A stretch of 19,281 nucleotides of DNA. Origin: Caccovicinus sp051878975 (GTDB taxonomy: Bacteria > Bacillota > Clostridia > Lachnospirales > Lachnospiraceae). Below are positions 1 through 9,474 of the stretch, piece after piece (within the stretch, counting starts at the first letter, position 1; the number at the start of each line of letters is the position of its first letter). The notes beneath the pieces were generated by a model. The model made no database searches, was not told the DNA's origin, and saw only the letters and a program-made list of their open reading frames with translations. The position numbers and the translations under genes are program-made. The stretch lies in contig JBJELD010000026.1 of NCBI GenBank assembly GCA_051878975.1, positions 1 through 19,281 of the forward strand, read 5' to 3'.

Positions 1-1110
<1,110 letters not shown>

Positions 1111-1170
1111 GTTCAACTCCTCCTCAATACTTTCCGACGCGATTCGAGAAAACTATTCTACACTGGGTAA

Positions 1171-1199
1171 ATTGTATCACAAATTCTCAACATCTACAA
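1171..1199 (-). promoter_or_regulatory. codY promoter (extended -10)
   Basis: The -10 box TACAAT (1176-1171) is preceded by an extended TGn element. A weak -35 (TTGTAG, 1199-1194) sits 17 bp upstream. The predicted start near 1164 gives a leader of about 54 nt. A CodY-box-like stretch with four mismatches to AATTTTCWGAAAATT lies upstream near 1214-1228. Autoregulation is possible but weakly supported. No clear terminator separates topA from codY in this 122-bp gap. Confidence 0.5.
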
Positions 1200-1238
1200 T
1201 AGTTTTGGGAAGATTTTTGAATATTTTAATTAATCAAT

Positions 1239-3341
1239 CTATTTATCTTTCACATTCTCTTCGGTTTTTTCTTTCCGATTCATACTGTAGCCACACTGCT
1301 CGTCAGAACAGAGCAGCTTGCTGCCCTTTTCCACCATAAAACTGCCGCACTGCGGGCATTTCTGGGTAGACGGCTTCTGCCAGGACATAAAATCACATTC
1401 CGGATTATTTTCACAGCCGTAATATCTTCTGCCCTTCTTCGTCTTCTTGATCACCACCTCTTTGCCGCATTTCGGGCAGGGCACGCCGATCTTCTCCAGA
1501 TAAGGCTTGGTATTCTTGCAGTCCGGAAATCCCGGGCAGGCCAGGAATTTTCCGTGAGGGCCGTATTTGATAACCATGTTGCGGCCGCAGACCTCACAGA
1601 CCTCATCCGTCACCTCATCGGCAATCGTCACAGATTCCAATTCTTCCTTCGCCTTGGCAACTGCTTCTTCCAGATCCGGATAGAAATTGCTGACAACGGT
1701 TTTCCAGTCTACCGTGCCGTCCCCCACTTTATCCAGCAGATACTCCAGATTCGCGGTAAAATCTTTATCCACAATACTTGGAAAACACTGCTTCATCATC
1801 CGGTTGACCACCTCGCCCAGTTCTGTCACATAAAGATTTTTGTTTTCCTTCGTCACATAACGTCTGGCCAGGATCGTGGTAATAGTAGGAGCATAAGTAC
1901 TCGGACGGCCAATGCCCTGCTCTTCCAGTGCCTTTACCAGAGAGGCTTCTGTATAATGAGCCGGCGGCTGCGTAAAATGCTGTGCTTCCTTCAGCTCTTC
2001 CAGCTGAAGTGTCATGCCCTTTTCCAGCTTACCCAGAAGACGATTGCTCTCTTCCCTCTCATCCTCCTCCACGTAAACGGACATAAAACCGTCAAATGCA
2101 AGCTTAGAAGCCGTCAGAGAAAAATAATATTCCCCGGCTTTTATTTTCACAGAAGTTGTCTCATACACGGCGTTCTCCATCCGGCTTGCGGTAAAACGCT
2201 TCCAGATCAGCTGGTACAGACGGAACAGGTCTCTGCTCAGAGAATCCTTGACTGAAGCCGGTGTCAGGCTGATATTGGTCGGACGGATCGCCTCATGCGC
2301 ATCCTGAATCTTCCCGTTCGCCTTCTTGGTATGCTCCTCTTTCGCCACATACTGCTGGCCAAAATGCTCACCAATGTAAGCTCTTGCCGCCGTGTCGGCC
2401 TCCTCCGCCACACGGGTGGAATCCGTTCGCAGATACGTAATCAGACCGACTGTACCATGTCCTTTTACATCCACACCCTCATAAAGCTGCTGCGCCAGAC
2501 GCATGGTTTTCTGGGTTGAAAAATTCAGAACCTTGGAGGCTTCCTGCTGCAGCGTACTGGTGGTAAAGGGGATCGGGGCCTTCTTCGTCCGTTCTCCTGT
2601 TTTCACATCATCAACCACATACTGCTGATTTTCCAGACCCTTTTTCATGTTTTCCAGCGCTTCCCTGTTCGGAATCGCCAGTCTTCCGTCTGCAGTACCG
2701 TAAAATTTTGCATTCAGCGGCTTTTTGGAGCCTTCTGCCTTCAGATCAGCCTCCAGACTCCAGTACTCCTCCGGAATAAATGCATTGATCTCATCCTCCC
2801 GGTCGCAGATCATACGCAGCGCCACGGACTGAACACGTCCGGCACTTAAGCCGCGCTTTACCTTTTCCCAGAGAAGCGGGCTGATCTTGTATCCTACCAT
2901 GCGGTCCAGCATTCTCCTGGCCTGCTGTGCATTAACCAGATCCATATCAATCGCACGTGGGTTTTTGATAGATGCCTTTACGGCATTCTTCGTGATTTCA
3001 TTAAAGGAAATCCGGTAGACCTGTTTATCCTTAACCTCATCCAGCTTCAGTGCCTTCATCAGATGCCAGGAAATCGCCTCTCCCTCACGGTCCGGGTCCG
3101 TTGCCAGATAAATCTTGTCTGCCTTCTTTACTTCCTTCCGCAGCTTTGCCAGGATATCGCCTTTTCCTCGTATTGTAATGTATTTCGGCTCAAAATCATG
3201 CTCTGCATCAAAGCCAAGCTGACTCTTTGGTAAATCACGGACATGTCCGTTTGACGCGTCCACCTCGTAATTGGATCCTAAAAATTTCTTGATTGTCTTC
3301 ACCTTCGCCGGTGACTCAACGATAACTAAACAATTTGCCAT
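1239..3341 (-). CDS. topA: DNA topoisomerase I (type IA)
   Basis: This 700-residue enzyme relaxes negative supercoils by single-strand cleavage and passage. The N-terminal TOPRIM domain begins ANCLVIVESPAKVKTIKKFL and contains the acidic DPDREGE motif (about 82-88). The catalytic tyrosine is in GLITYLRTDSTR (Tyr about 303). Three C-terminal four-cysteine zinc ribbons follow (motifs CEVCG/CPGFPDC, CPKCG/CENNPEC, CPQCG/CSDEQC), as in Bacillota TopA of about 690 residues. The start is the ATG at 3341, five bases after AAGGAG; an upstream GTG overlaps the ribosome binding site. It lies 13 bp after dprA and is very likely co-transcribed with yifB and dprA. Confidence 0.97.
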   Translation of the reverse strand: MANCLVIVESPAKVKTIKKFLGSNYEVDASNGHVRDLPKSQLGFDAEHDFEPKYITIRGKGDILAKLRKEVKKADKIYLATDPDREGEAISWHLMKALKLDEVKDKQVYRISFNEITKNAVKASIKNPRAIDMDLVNAQQARRMLDRMVGYKISPLLWEKVKRGLSAGRVQSVALRMICDREDEINAFIPEEYWSLEADLKAEGSKKPLNAKFYGTADGRLAIPNREALENMKKGLENQQYVVDDVKTGERTKKAPIPFTTSTLQQEASKVLNFSTQKTMRLAQQLYEGVDVKGHGTVGLITYLRTDSTRVAEEADTAARAYIGEHFGQQYVAKEEHTKKANGKIQDAHEAIRPTNISLTPASVKDSLSRDLFRLYQLIWKRFTASRMENAVYETTSVKIKAGEYYFSLTASKLAFDGFMSVYVEEDEREESNRLLGKLEKGMTLQLEELKEAQHFTQPPAHYTEASLVKALEEQGIGRPSTYAPTITTILARRYVTKENKNLYVTELGEVVNRMMKQCFPSIVDKDFTANLEYLLDKVGDGTVDWKTVVSNFYPDLEEAVAKAKEELESVTIADEVTDEVCEVCGRNMVIKYGPHGKFLACPGFPDCKNTKPYLEKIGVPCPKCGKEVVIKKTKKGRRYYGCENNPECDFMSWQKPSTQKCPQCGSFMVEKGSKLLCSDEQCGYSMNRKEKTEENVKDK

Positions 3342-3354
3342 GAGCACTCCTTAT

Positions 3355-4476
3355 TTACAGCTTCCTGCCATAGTAGCTTCCTCCCGCATGCACTGCAAAT
3401 CCTTTTAATTCCAGATCCAGCAGAATCATCATACACTCGCCAAGAGGCAGTCCGCTTTTGCTTACAATATCTTCCAGATGTTTCGGTTGTAAATCGAGGC
3501 AACTATACAACATTTTTTCCTTCTTGGCAAGACCCTTCACGCTTTTTTCATGAAGAGTTAATTTTTTCCGAAATTTAATTCCAAAATATTCCAGAATATC
3601 TCCTGGAGAACTAACCAGAAACGCGCCGTTCTGAATCAGCTGGTTACAGCCTGCGCTGCCCGGGTCCGTAATCCGGCCCGGAACGGCAAACACCTCCCTC
3701 CCCTGCTCCAGAGCAAGGCCCACGGTAATCAGAGAACCACTTTTTTCCCTGGCTTCCACCACCAGCACACCATCTGAAAGTCCGCTGATAATCCGGTTCC
3801 GAATCGGAAAATTTCTCGCATTCGGCCGTTCGCCCAAGGGGAACTCCGACAGGATCCCACCCTGTTTCACCACCTGCTCATACAGCGGATAATTTTCCCT
3901 GGGATAGCAGATGTTAACTCCGCATCCCAGCACACCGAAGGTCCGTCCGCCGCCCTCCAACGCTCCCTGATGACCGGCTCCGTCAATCCCATATGCCAGG
4001 CCGCTGACAATCTGAATCCCTTCTCCGGCCAGTTCTCTTCCGAAACACTTCGCCGTTTCCATCCCGTACATAGTAGCAGCTCTGGAGCCAATGATTGCCA
4101 GCGCCGGCTGATCCTCATCCGGCAGCGCTCCCTTTACATAGAGTCCGATCGGACAATCCGGCAGATTTCGCAAACGTTTCGGAAAAGCCGCTTCCAGCAT
4201 CGTGACAAAGCGAATCCCCTGTCTTTCCAGGTCTGCATATTCTTCCATCATGCGATTCCAGTTCTGTTTTTCCGCAGTCAGCCTTTCTGCCGTTTTCTCC
4301 TTTAAAATCCCCCGTGCTGTCCATTCTCTTCCTTCTATATTATATAGCTCTGAAAAGCTGCCGGCTTCCTCCAGCATTTTCCCGATTGTCACCGGGCCAA
4401 GAAAAGACAGATGACTGAGCCAGTAGATGACCTTCTTTTCTCTTTCGATCTCCCGGCCTTCCAGATATTCGATCAT
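3355..4476 (-). CDS. dprA: DNA-processing protein DprA (Smf)
   Basis: DprA binds incoming single-stranded DNA and loads RecA during natural transformation; many non-competent bacteria also keep it. The protein has 373 residues. A helical N-terminal region (about 1-85) is followed by the Rossmann-like DprA domain with GSRAATMYG (about 130), VSGLAYGIDGAGHQGAL (about 157-173), GCGVNICYPREN (about 184) and FPIRNRIISGLS (about 223-234). A C-terminal winged-helix segment (about 305-373) follows. Its GGAGG site overlaps the end of yifB, 12 bp upstream, and topA follows 13 bp downstream. The yifB-dprA-topA order is a common Bacillota arrangement. Confidence 0.95.
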   Translation of the reverse strand: MIEYLEGREIEREKKVIYWLSHLSFLGPVTIGKMLEEAGSFSELYNIEGREWTARGILKEKTAERLTAEKQNWNRMMEEYADLERQGIRFVTMLEAAFPKRLRNLPDCPIGLYVKGALPDEDQPALAIIGSRAATMYGMETAKCFGRELAGEGIQIVSGLAYGIDGAGHQGALEGGGRTFGVLGCGVNICYPRENYPLYEQVVKQGGILSEFPLGERPNARNFPIRNRIISGLSDGVLVVEAREKSGSLITVGLALEQGREVFAVPGRITDPGSAGCNQLIQNGAFLVSSPGDILEYFGIKFRKKLTLHEKSVKGLAKKEKMLYSCLDLQPKHLEDIVSKSGLPLGECMMILLDLELKGFAVHAGGSYYGRKL

Positions 4477-4488
4477 GCTCTCCTCCCC

Positions 4489-6156
4489 TCACAGACGCCA
4501 GAACTTCTCTTCCAGCGAACGATAGCTGACTGCTTCCGATATATGAATCTTTTCAATGTTCTCACTGCCGTCCAGATCTGCAATCGTCCTTGCTACCTTT
4601 AACAGTTTATGACATCCCCTGACGCTCAGATTCATCTCCTGATAAATCTGCTTCAGATAAGCTTCCTCTTTTCCGCCCAGCCGACAATACTGCTCCAGCT
4701 CTTTCGCACCCATCTCCCCGTTGAACCGGACCTTCCACAAGACATTCCCTCTGCTTTCCTCTTTCCAGCAATCTTCGTTCCCGTTTTTCGTTTTCCCGGA
4801 TTCGCATTCCTCTTTGTTTTCCCGGAAACGGCGCCGCTGGATTTCCTGGGCGCGGATAACCCGCTTCCGGATATCCGCAGAGCTTTCATTTTCCTTCTTC
4901 TGCCGGAATTCTTCATAGGAAACCGGGGCTGCCTCCACCGTAATGTCAATCCGGTCCAAAATTGGCTTGGAAATCCTTCCAAGATATCGCTTTACCTGCC
5001 AGGGACTGCAGCGGCATCTGGTACGATCCGGATAAAACCCACAAGGGCACGGATTGCAGGCTGCTGCCAGCATCACATTGGCTGGAAATGTGCAGGAACC
5101 GTGCAGCCGTGAGACCGTCACGACCCGATCCTCCAGAGGCTGACGGAGAATTTCTATCGCCTTCCCGGAAAGCTCCGGAAGCTCATCCAGAAACAGCACT
5201 CCGCCGGATGCCAGTGAAATCTCACCCGGTCTTGGCACGACACCGCCTCCTGCCAGTGCCGTCGGTGTAATGGTGTGGTGAGGACTGCGGAACGGACGCC
5301 TTGTCACAAGCGGCCGGTCATGGGAAAGCAGACCGGAAATGCTGTAAATTTTCGATATTTCAATGCTTTCCTCTCTTGTAAGCGGCGGCATGATAGTCGG
5401 AATCCGTCTGGCCGTCATGGTTTTTCCGGTACCGGCTGCACCGATATACAGAATGTTATGCCGCCCGGCCACCGCTACCTCCGTCGCCCGACGAAGCAGC
5501 GGCTGCCCGTTCAGCTCAGAAAAATCTACTTCGTAGGCTTCCGCCTCTGCCGCGATCTTTGTCTCCCCTTCTGTCTCTGCCCCTGCCGCGTTCCGGACGT
5601 TTCCGGCAAAATCCATCCGGGCATCCGGCACCACATCCGCACCATTCTCAGCCATCAGATGCTTTACCAGCTGCCGGATGCTTTCTACCGGAATAATTCG
5701 AATCCCCTCTACCATGCTTCCTTCCCGCGCATTCATTTTGGGAAGAAAACAGCGCTTCAGACCGTTTTCTCTGGCCGCCGATACAAGAGACAAAACTCCC
5801 CTCACCGGCTTGACCTCACCATCCAGTCCCAGTTCTCCGACGATCATGGAATCCTCCAAAAAAGCCGGCTCCAGCAGACCGGACGCCCCCAACACCGCTG
5901 CTGAAACTGCCAGATCATAGGCAGCCCCTTCCTTCCGGATATCGACCGGTGAAAGATTTACTGTAATTTTCTTAACCGGGAGCCGAAAGCCGGAATTTTT
6001 CAGCGCAGTTCTCACCCTCTCCTGCGCTTCTCTTGTTTCCGGAGAAAGATTCCCGGTCATAACAAATCCCGGCAGGCCGTCCCGAATATCTGCCTCCACG
6101 GAAACAAGGAATCCGTCAATTCCCCAGATTCCTCCGCTATATACCTTTTGAAACAT
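4489..6156 (-). CDS. yifB: YifB/ComM-family Mg chelatase-like AAA+ ATPase
   Basis: ComM/YifB proteins are hexameric AAA+ motors; the Vibrio ComM is a branch-migration helicase that helps integrate transforming DNA. This protein (555 residues) has an N-terminal Lon-protease-like domain (FQKVYSGGIWGIDG through about 180), then the Mg-chelatase AAA+ core with Walker A GAAGTGKT (about 239-246), Walker B GVLFLDELPE (about 319-328) and the cysteine-rich CNPCPCGFYPDRTRCRC element (about 367-383). A C-terminal helical domain closes it. It is longer than typical (about 505-510) because of a low-complexity Ala/Glu linker (about 188-207) and a Glu/Lys/Asn-rich insert (about 440-470). The ATG at 6156 was chosen for its AGGTGA site; a GTG lies three codons upstream. 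Confidence 0.93.
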   Translation of the reverse strand: MFQKVYSGGIWGIDGFLVSVEADIRDGLPGFVMTGNLSPETREAQERVRTALKNSGFRLPVKKITVNLSPVDIRKEGAAYDLAVSAAVLGASGLLEPAFLEDSMIVGELGLDGEVKPVRGVLSLVSAARENGLKRCFLPKMNAREGSMVEGIRIIPVESIRQLVKHLMAENGADVVPDARMDFAGNVRNAAGAETEGETKIAAEAEAYEVDFSELNGQPLLRRATEVAVAGRHNILYIGAAGTGKTMTARRIPTIMPPLTREESIEISKIYSISGLLSHDRPLVTRRPFRSPHHTITPTALAGGGVVPRPGEISLASGGVLFLDELPELSGKAIEILRQPLEDRVVTVSRLHGSCTFPANVMLAAACNPCPCGFYPDRTRCRCSPWQVKRYLGRISKPILDRIDITVEAAPVSYEEFRQKKENESSADIRKRVIRAQEIQRRRFRENKEECESGKTKNGNEDCWKEESRGNVLWKVRFNGEMGAKELEQYCRLGGKEEAYLKQIYQEMNLSVRGCHKLLKVARTIADLDGSENIEKIHISEAVSYRSLEEKFWRL

Positions 6157-6258
6157 ACCGTTCACCTGTACGTGTCATATTTCAAATTCTGTATTCCCCT
6201 GTATTATTTTCTGCGATCTGAATGCTTTCTTTGCTTTTTCCATTTTTTACCATTTATG

Positions 6259-6287
6259 ATTATACAACAAAACTTCACTCTGCGCAA
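6259..6287 (-). promoter_or_regulatory. Promoter of yifB-dprA-topA
   Basis: The minus strand has a perfect -10 box TATAAT (6264-6259), a 17-bp spacer and a weak -35 TTGCGC (6287-6282). The predicted start near 6252 gives a leader of about 95 nt before yifB. The -35 lies within the last codons of the VWA remnant. No other feature was seen in the 118-bp gap. Confidence 0.6.
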
Positions 6288-6466
6288 GAGTTGATTCGAA
6301 AAGCCTCCAGATTTTCTCCACGTAAGGAACGTTTCAGCAGCTCCGGGAGGCTCTGAGGATTACAGGCAAAACAGGGAATTCCCAGTGCAGCCAGCTTTCC
6401 TGCCATCTGCGCATCATAATATGGCTTTCCTCCGTCTGCGATTGCCAGCAGACTGACTACCTGCAC
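6275..6466 (-). pseudogene. C-terminal remnant of a VWA-domain (CoxE-like) protein
   Basis: The translated segment contains QVVSLLAIADGGKPYYDAQM followed by AGKLAALGIPCFACNPQ and LPELLKRSLRGE. This resembles the end of bacterial VWA/CoxE-type proteins, where a YDH-like and a 'LGIPCFACTPDxFP' motif close the fold; that comparison is from memory. Only about 55 residues of the family (usually several hundred) remain, with no start codon or ribosome binding site of its own. It is in frame with the upstream hydrolase fragment but separated from it by the TGA at 6538-6536. I read it as debris of a deletion that joined two neighbouring genes. Family assignment is moderately sure; remnant status is likely. 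Confidence 0.5.
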
Positions 6467-7027
6467 TCCGGAAGCCTTCCTGGGCTCTCCGGACTCCTTT
6501 CCCCCGTTCTCCCACCGGATCCTCCTCGCCGGAAATCAACAGAACGGGAAGATTTCCGGGGATCCTCTAAGTCCCAGAAGAACCAGCCCCTTCGGATGAT
6601 TTCCCGTTCCCATCAGCACAGCGCCGGAAAGGCCTCTCCCGAATACCGTCAGATACCGCCTCACCATAAACGAGCCCATACTGTGCCCCATAAGAAAAAC
6701 AGGAAGATTCTGAAAACGCTGCTTTAGACAGCGTCTGACCCGGTTGACATCCTTAATCAGGCAGGAGACCCCGTCCCGTTCCGCAAAAAATCCAAACTGC
6801 TCCGGTCCGGAAGCCGTTCTTCCGTGCCCAAGATGATCATGACCTGCAACCACGATCCCCCGGTCCGCCAGAAAAACGGCCAGTTCCTCATAATATTCCA
6901 TATGCTCAATCATACCATGAACGATCTGCAGAACCATCTGAGCCTCTCCCTCCGGTCTCCAGAGTGTTCCATAAAGAACCGACTGTCCATTACTGGATGG
7001 AAGCCGGAACGTTTCCTTTACTGCCAT
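6462..7027 (-). pseudogene. Alpha/beta hydrolase (monoacylglycerol-lipase-like), internally deleted and frameshifted
   Basis: The 163-codon open frame (7027-6536) holds the N-terminal half of a serine hydrolase: the oxyanion-region motif VHGMIEHMEYYEEL, GHDHLGHGRT, and the nucleophile elbow GHSMG (Ser about 116). After MGTGNHPKGLVLLGLR the match stops. It resumes immediately in another frame (about 6560-6462) as LPVLLISGEEDPVGERGKGV, which carries the catalytic-Asp motif of the same family. Roughly 90-100 lid and core residues present in full members (about 300 residues) are therefore missing, and the distal His region is replaced by VWA sequence. The gene starts 36 bp after the TIGR03915 gene with a GAGG site and should share its transcript. 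A functional product is unlikely. Confidence 0.7.
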
Positions 7028-7063
7028 TGTTTTGCCTCAATTGTGTATTTTGTTTAATTCTAT

Positions 7064-7867
7064 TTAAACACAATCTTTCTTTTCCTGCAATCCTTTCTGA
7101 TCCGGCCTTTCTGTTTGAAATTCCGTCATATAGGGCCGATAACGCAAGGGAAGATGATTTCTCTGGCAGACATAATTTTTCCGTTCTGGAATCGCAGCTG
7201 TACTGCAGAAGGTTCTCCAAAGAGACTGATATTCTTCTTCATCCGTTTTCCAGTTCAAATGCTTCTGCCAGCGGCTTTCCTCATCCCGCAGAATAAACCA
7301 TTCCTCATCTGCCGGATGCACGGCAGCCCGCTGCCGTTTTTCATCATAGATCAGCCAGTTCTCCGAAGGCATCCGGTCTGAAAAATGCGCAGCCAGAAAC
7401 GGAAGCACATCATTCTTCGGGCCGATCCTGCAGATCAAAGCCCCATCCGCGGTTCTGGAAAACCGTGCAAATTCCTTCAGGTAACGGCTTTCATTTTCCA
7501 CAAAACGGCACAGCTGAAATAAACCATAAACAGAAGGAAGCGCAAGCATCTCCAGCACCCGCCTTCCATAGCGGAAGCCATCAATCAGGAATCGGTAAAT
7601 CACCTCTGCACGACGTGTTTCCTGACTCAGGGAAGCCATATAAATCTGCTCATAAGCCTGCTCCGAAATCTTCTTTCGAACCGCCGAAGAAACCTTTTCT
7701 GTCTTTTCCGCTGCAATAACCACCGGCTCATATTCGCAGAATAGTTCCATATCCCCGGTTCCTTCCAACTCCAGCCGAACATTCGGATGCCCTTTTCGGC
7801 TCATCCAGGCATCATAGACTCCGCACAAAATTCCCTCAAAAGAATCTTCACATAAATAAACGGTCAT
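7064..7867 (-). CDS. TIGR03915/DUF4130 family DNA-metabolism protein
   Basis: The 267-residue protein begins MTVYLCEDSFEGILCGVYDAW and contains RFLIDGFRYGRRVLEMLA, RFVENESRYLKEFARFSR and a C-terminal stretch around ERKNYVCQRNHLPLRYRPYM. I recognise this as the DUF4130-type family that accompanies the radical SAM protein encoded just upstream; in other bacteria the same domain is fused to a uracil-DNA-glycosylase-like (UdgX) domain. No catalytic site is evident and the biochemical role is unknown; a DNA repair role is inferred from partners. A GGGAG site lies eight bases before the ATG. The 21-bp gap to the radical SAM gene and the shared LexA-controlled promoter indicate one operon. Confidence 0.85.
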   Translation of the reverse strand: MTVYLCEDSFEGILCGVYDAWMSRKGHPNVRLELEGTGDMELFCEYEPVVIAAEKTEKVSSAVRKKISEQAYEQIYMASLSQETRRAEVIYRFLIDGFRYGRRVLEMLALPSVYGLFQLCRFVENESRYLKEFARFSRTADGALICRIGPKNDVLPFLAAHFSDRMPSENWLIYDEKRQRAAVHPADEEWFILRDEESRWQKHLNWKTDEEEYQSLWRTFCSTAAIPERKNYVCQRNHLPLRYRPYMTEFQTERPDQKGLQEKKDCV

Positions 7868-7888
7868 CCTGTATTCTCCCTTCCGCGG

Positions 7889-9376
7889 TCATAATATTCC
7901 CGCCGGCAGTTCAGATGCAAAATCCTTTGCTGCCGGGACTGCTTCCAAATGCATATCATCAAACAACGAGAGCTGATGGTAGCTTCCGGTATATTCAATT
8001 TCCCAGGCACGCCGGCGCTCCTCTCCCAGCAGATGACGGGTAATCGAATCCTGGTCCAGTTTCACCGGACTGAAAAACTTCCCGGAGCAAGTAATAAAAT
8101 ACTGGGCCCGTTTCAAAACGACTCCCATTTTTTTCAGGTCCTCAAAGGTCAGCGCAGTACTTCTTCTGGCCGCTGTGATTCTTTGAACCGACTTCACTCC
8201 CATACCCGGTACCCGAAGGAGCATCTCATAATCAGCCAGATTCACTTCAACCGGAAATCGTTCCAAATGCCGTAACGCCCAGTCACATTTCGGATCCAGA
8301 AAGATATTGAAATTCGGCTGACTCTCCGATAAAAGCTCACCGGCATCAAAGCCGTAATAACGCATCAGCCAGTCCGCCTGATACAGCCGATGCTCCCGCA
8401 GGAGAGGCGGCCCGCCCGGCAGAACCGGAAGAGCGCTGTCATCATTGACCGATACATAAGCAGAATAAAAAACACGCTTCAAGCCGAAATTCCGGTAAAG
8501 AGCCTCCGCTACAGTCAGCATTTGAAAATCATTCTCCGGAGTCGCCCCTACAATCATCTGTGTAGATTGTCCGGCAGGAACGAAAGAAGCCTTTTCCCCG
8601 GATACCTGGCGGATCCCGTAATTTCCGTACCGGGAACGTCCCAGGCGCTGTTTCGGAGCCGGTTTCATCCTCTCTCCGCCACACTGGTCGGTTTCCGGCA
8701 GCTTCGCACCCGGCAGAAGAATCCGGTCATCCGGAACAGGCAGCCCGTCCCGCTCTATCTGACGAACAATCCCTTTCTGAATCTGACGCATCGGCTTTAA
8801 AATCTTATCCCTGGTCTTCCCCGGAGCCAGCTTTCGAAGTCCCTCCGCAGTCGGCAGTTCCAGATTCACACTCATCCGGTCTGCCAGAAAGCCCACCTGC
8901 TCAATCAATGCCGGATCGGCTCCCGGAATCGCTTTCACATGAATATAGCCGTTAAATTTCAGTTCTCTGCGAAGCTTCCACAGGGTCTGATAGATCAGTT
9001 CCATAGTATAATCTGCACTGTAAAGGATCCCGGAACTTAAAAACAGCCCTTCGATATAGTTCCGGCAGTAAAATTCTATCGTAAGCCTGCAGATCTCATC
9101 CGGTGTAAAAGCAGTGCGTACCGTATCGTTGGAGCAACGATTGATACAGTACCTGCAGTCATAAATACACTGGTTGGTAAGCAGAATTTTTAAAAGAGAA
9201 ATGCATCTGCCGTCCGCCGCAAAGCTGTGACAGATTCCGAATTCACATGCGTTTCCCAGATTTCCGGACTTGCCCTTCCTCTTCACACCACTGGATGTGC
9301 AGGAAACATCATATTTCGCCGCGTCTGTCAGTATTTTCAGTTTTTCTTCTATACTCAAATTTTCCTGAATCAGCAT
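7889..9376 (-). CDS. Putative DNA modification/repair radical SAM protein (TIGR03916 type)
   Basis: This 495-residue protein has the radical SAM cluster motif CIYDCRYC (Cys 70, 74, 77; CX3CX2C), a TIM-barrel core (about 60-330) and a helix-hairpin-helix, LLRVPGMGVKSVQRITAARR (about 386-405), which is a DNA-binding element. Near the C-terminus QLSLF (468-472) matches the consensus sliding-clamp-binding pentapeptide. The substrate is unknown. The family is named for its constant pairing with the DUF4130 protein, present here just downstream. The start is the ATG at 9376, nine bases from AAAGGA; an ATG at 9385 touches that site, and frames further upstream run through the promoter. Expression is very likely induced by DNA damage, given two LexA boxes. 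Confidence 0.9.
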   Translation of the reverse strand: MLIQENLSIEEKLKILTDAAKYDVSCTSSGVKRKGKSGNLGNACEFGICHSFAADGRCISLLKILLTNQCIYDCRYCINRCSNDTVRTAFTPDEICRLTIEFYCRNYIEGLFLSSGILYSADYTMELIYQTLWKLRRELKFNGYIHVKAIPGADPALIEQVGFLADRMSVNLELPTAEGLRKLAPGKTRDKILKPMRQIQKGIVRQIERDGLPVPDDRILLPGAKLPETDQCGGERMKPAPKQRLGRSRYGNYGIRQVSGEKASFVPAGQSTQMIVGATPENDFQMLTVAEALYRNFGLKRVFYSAYVSVNDDSALPVLPGGPPLLREHRLYQADWLMRYYGFDAGELLSESQPNFNIFLDPKCDWALRHLERFPVEVNLADYEMLLRVPGMGVKSVQRITAARRSTALTFEDLKKMGVVLKRAQYFITCSGKFFSPVKLDQDSITRHLLGEERRRAWEIEYTGSYHQLSLFDDMHLEAVPAAKDFASELPAGIL

Positions 9377-9411
9377 TTGTACCATTCCTTTCGCAAAAAT
9401 AGGAAGAATCA

Positions 9412-9423
9412 GAACGTGTGTTC
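9412..9423 (-). promoter_or_regulatory. LexA (SOS) box 2, downstream of the -10
   Basis: The sequence GAACGTGTGTTC has perfect GAAC/GTTC half-sites with a 4-bp centre, matching the Bacillota LexA box (CGAACNNNNGTTCG core). It lies just after the predicted start of transcription (about 9428), an ideal repression position. It is the centre of a larger 40-bp palindrome (9398-9437). Confidence 0.8.
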
Positions 9424-9434
9424 TTTTTCTTCCT

Positions 9435-9463
9435 ATTCTACCATACTCGATTCTGTTTTTCAA
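9435..9463 (-). promoter_or_regulatory. Promoter of the radical SAM / TIGR03915 unit
   Basis: The -35 TTGAAA (9463-9458) and -10 TAGAAT (9440-9435) each match five of six consensus bases with a 17-bp spacer. The promoter lies between two LexA boxes. Predicted leader: about 52 nt. Confidence 0.75.
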
Positions 9464-9474
9464 CCGTTTTTTTC

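Noticed and set aside
1214..1228. CodY-binding box upstream of codY
   Set aside because: Four mismatches to the 15-bp consensus in AT-rich DNA is close to chance, so it is only mentioned under the promoter.
6536..6538. TGA as a recoded (read-through) codon between hydrolase and VWA parts
   Set aside because: The true hydrolase continuation is in a different frame, so deletion and frameshift explain the stop better; no selenocysteine-type hairpin was evident.
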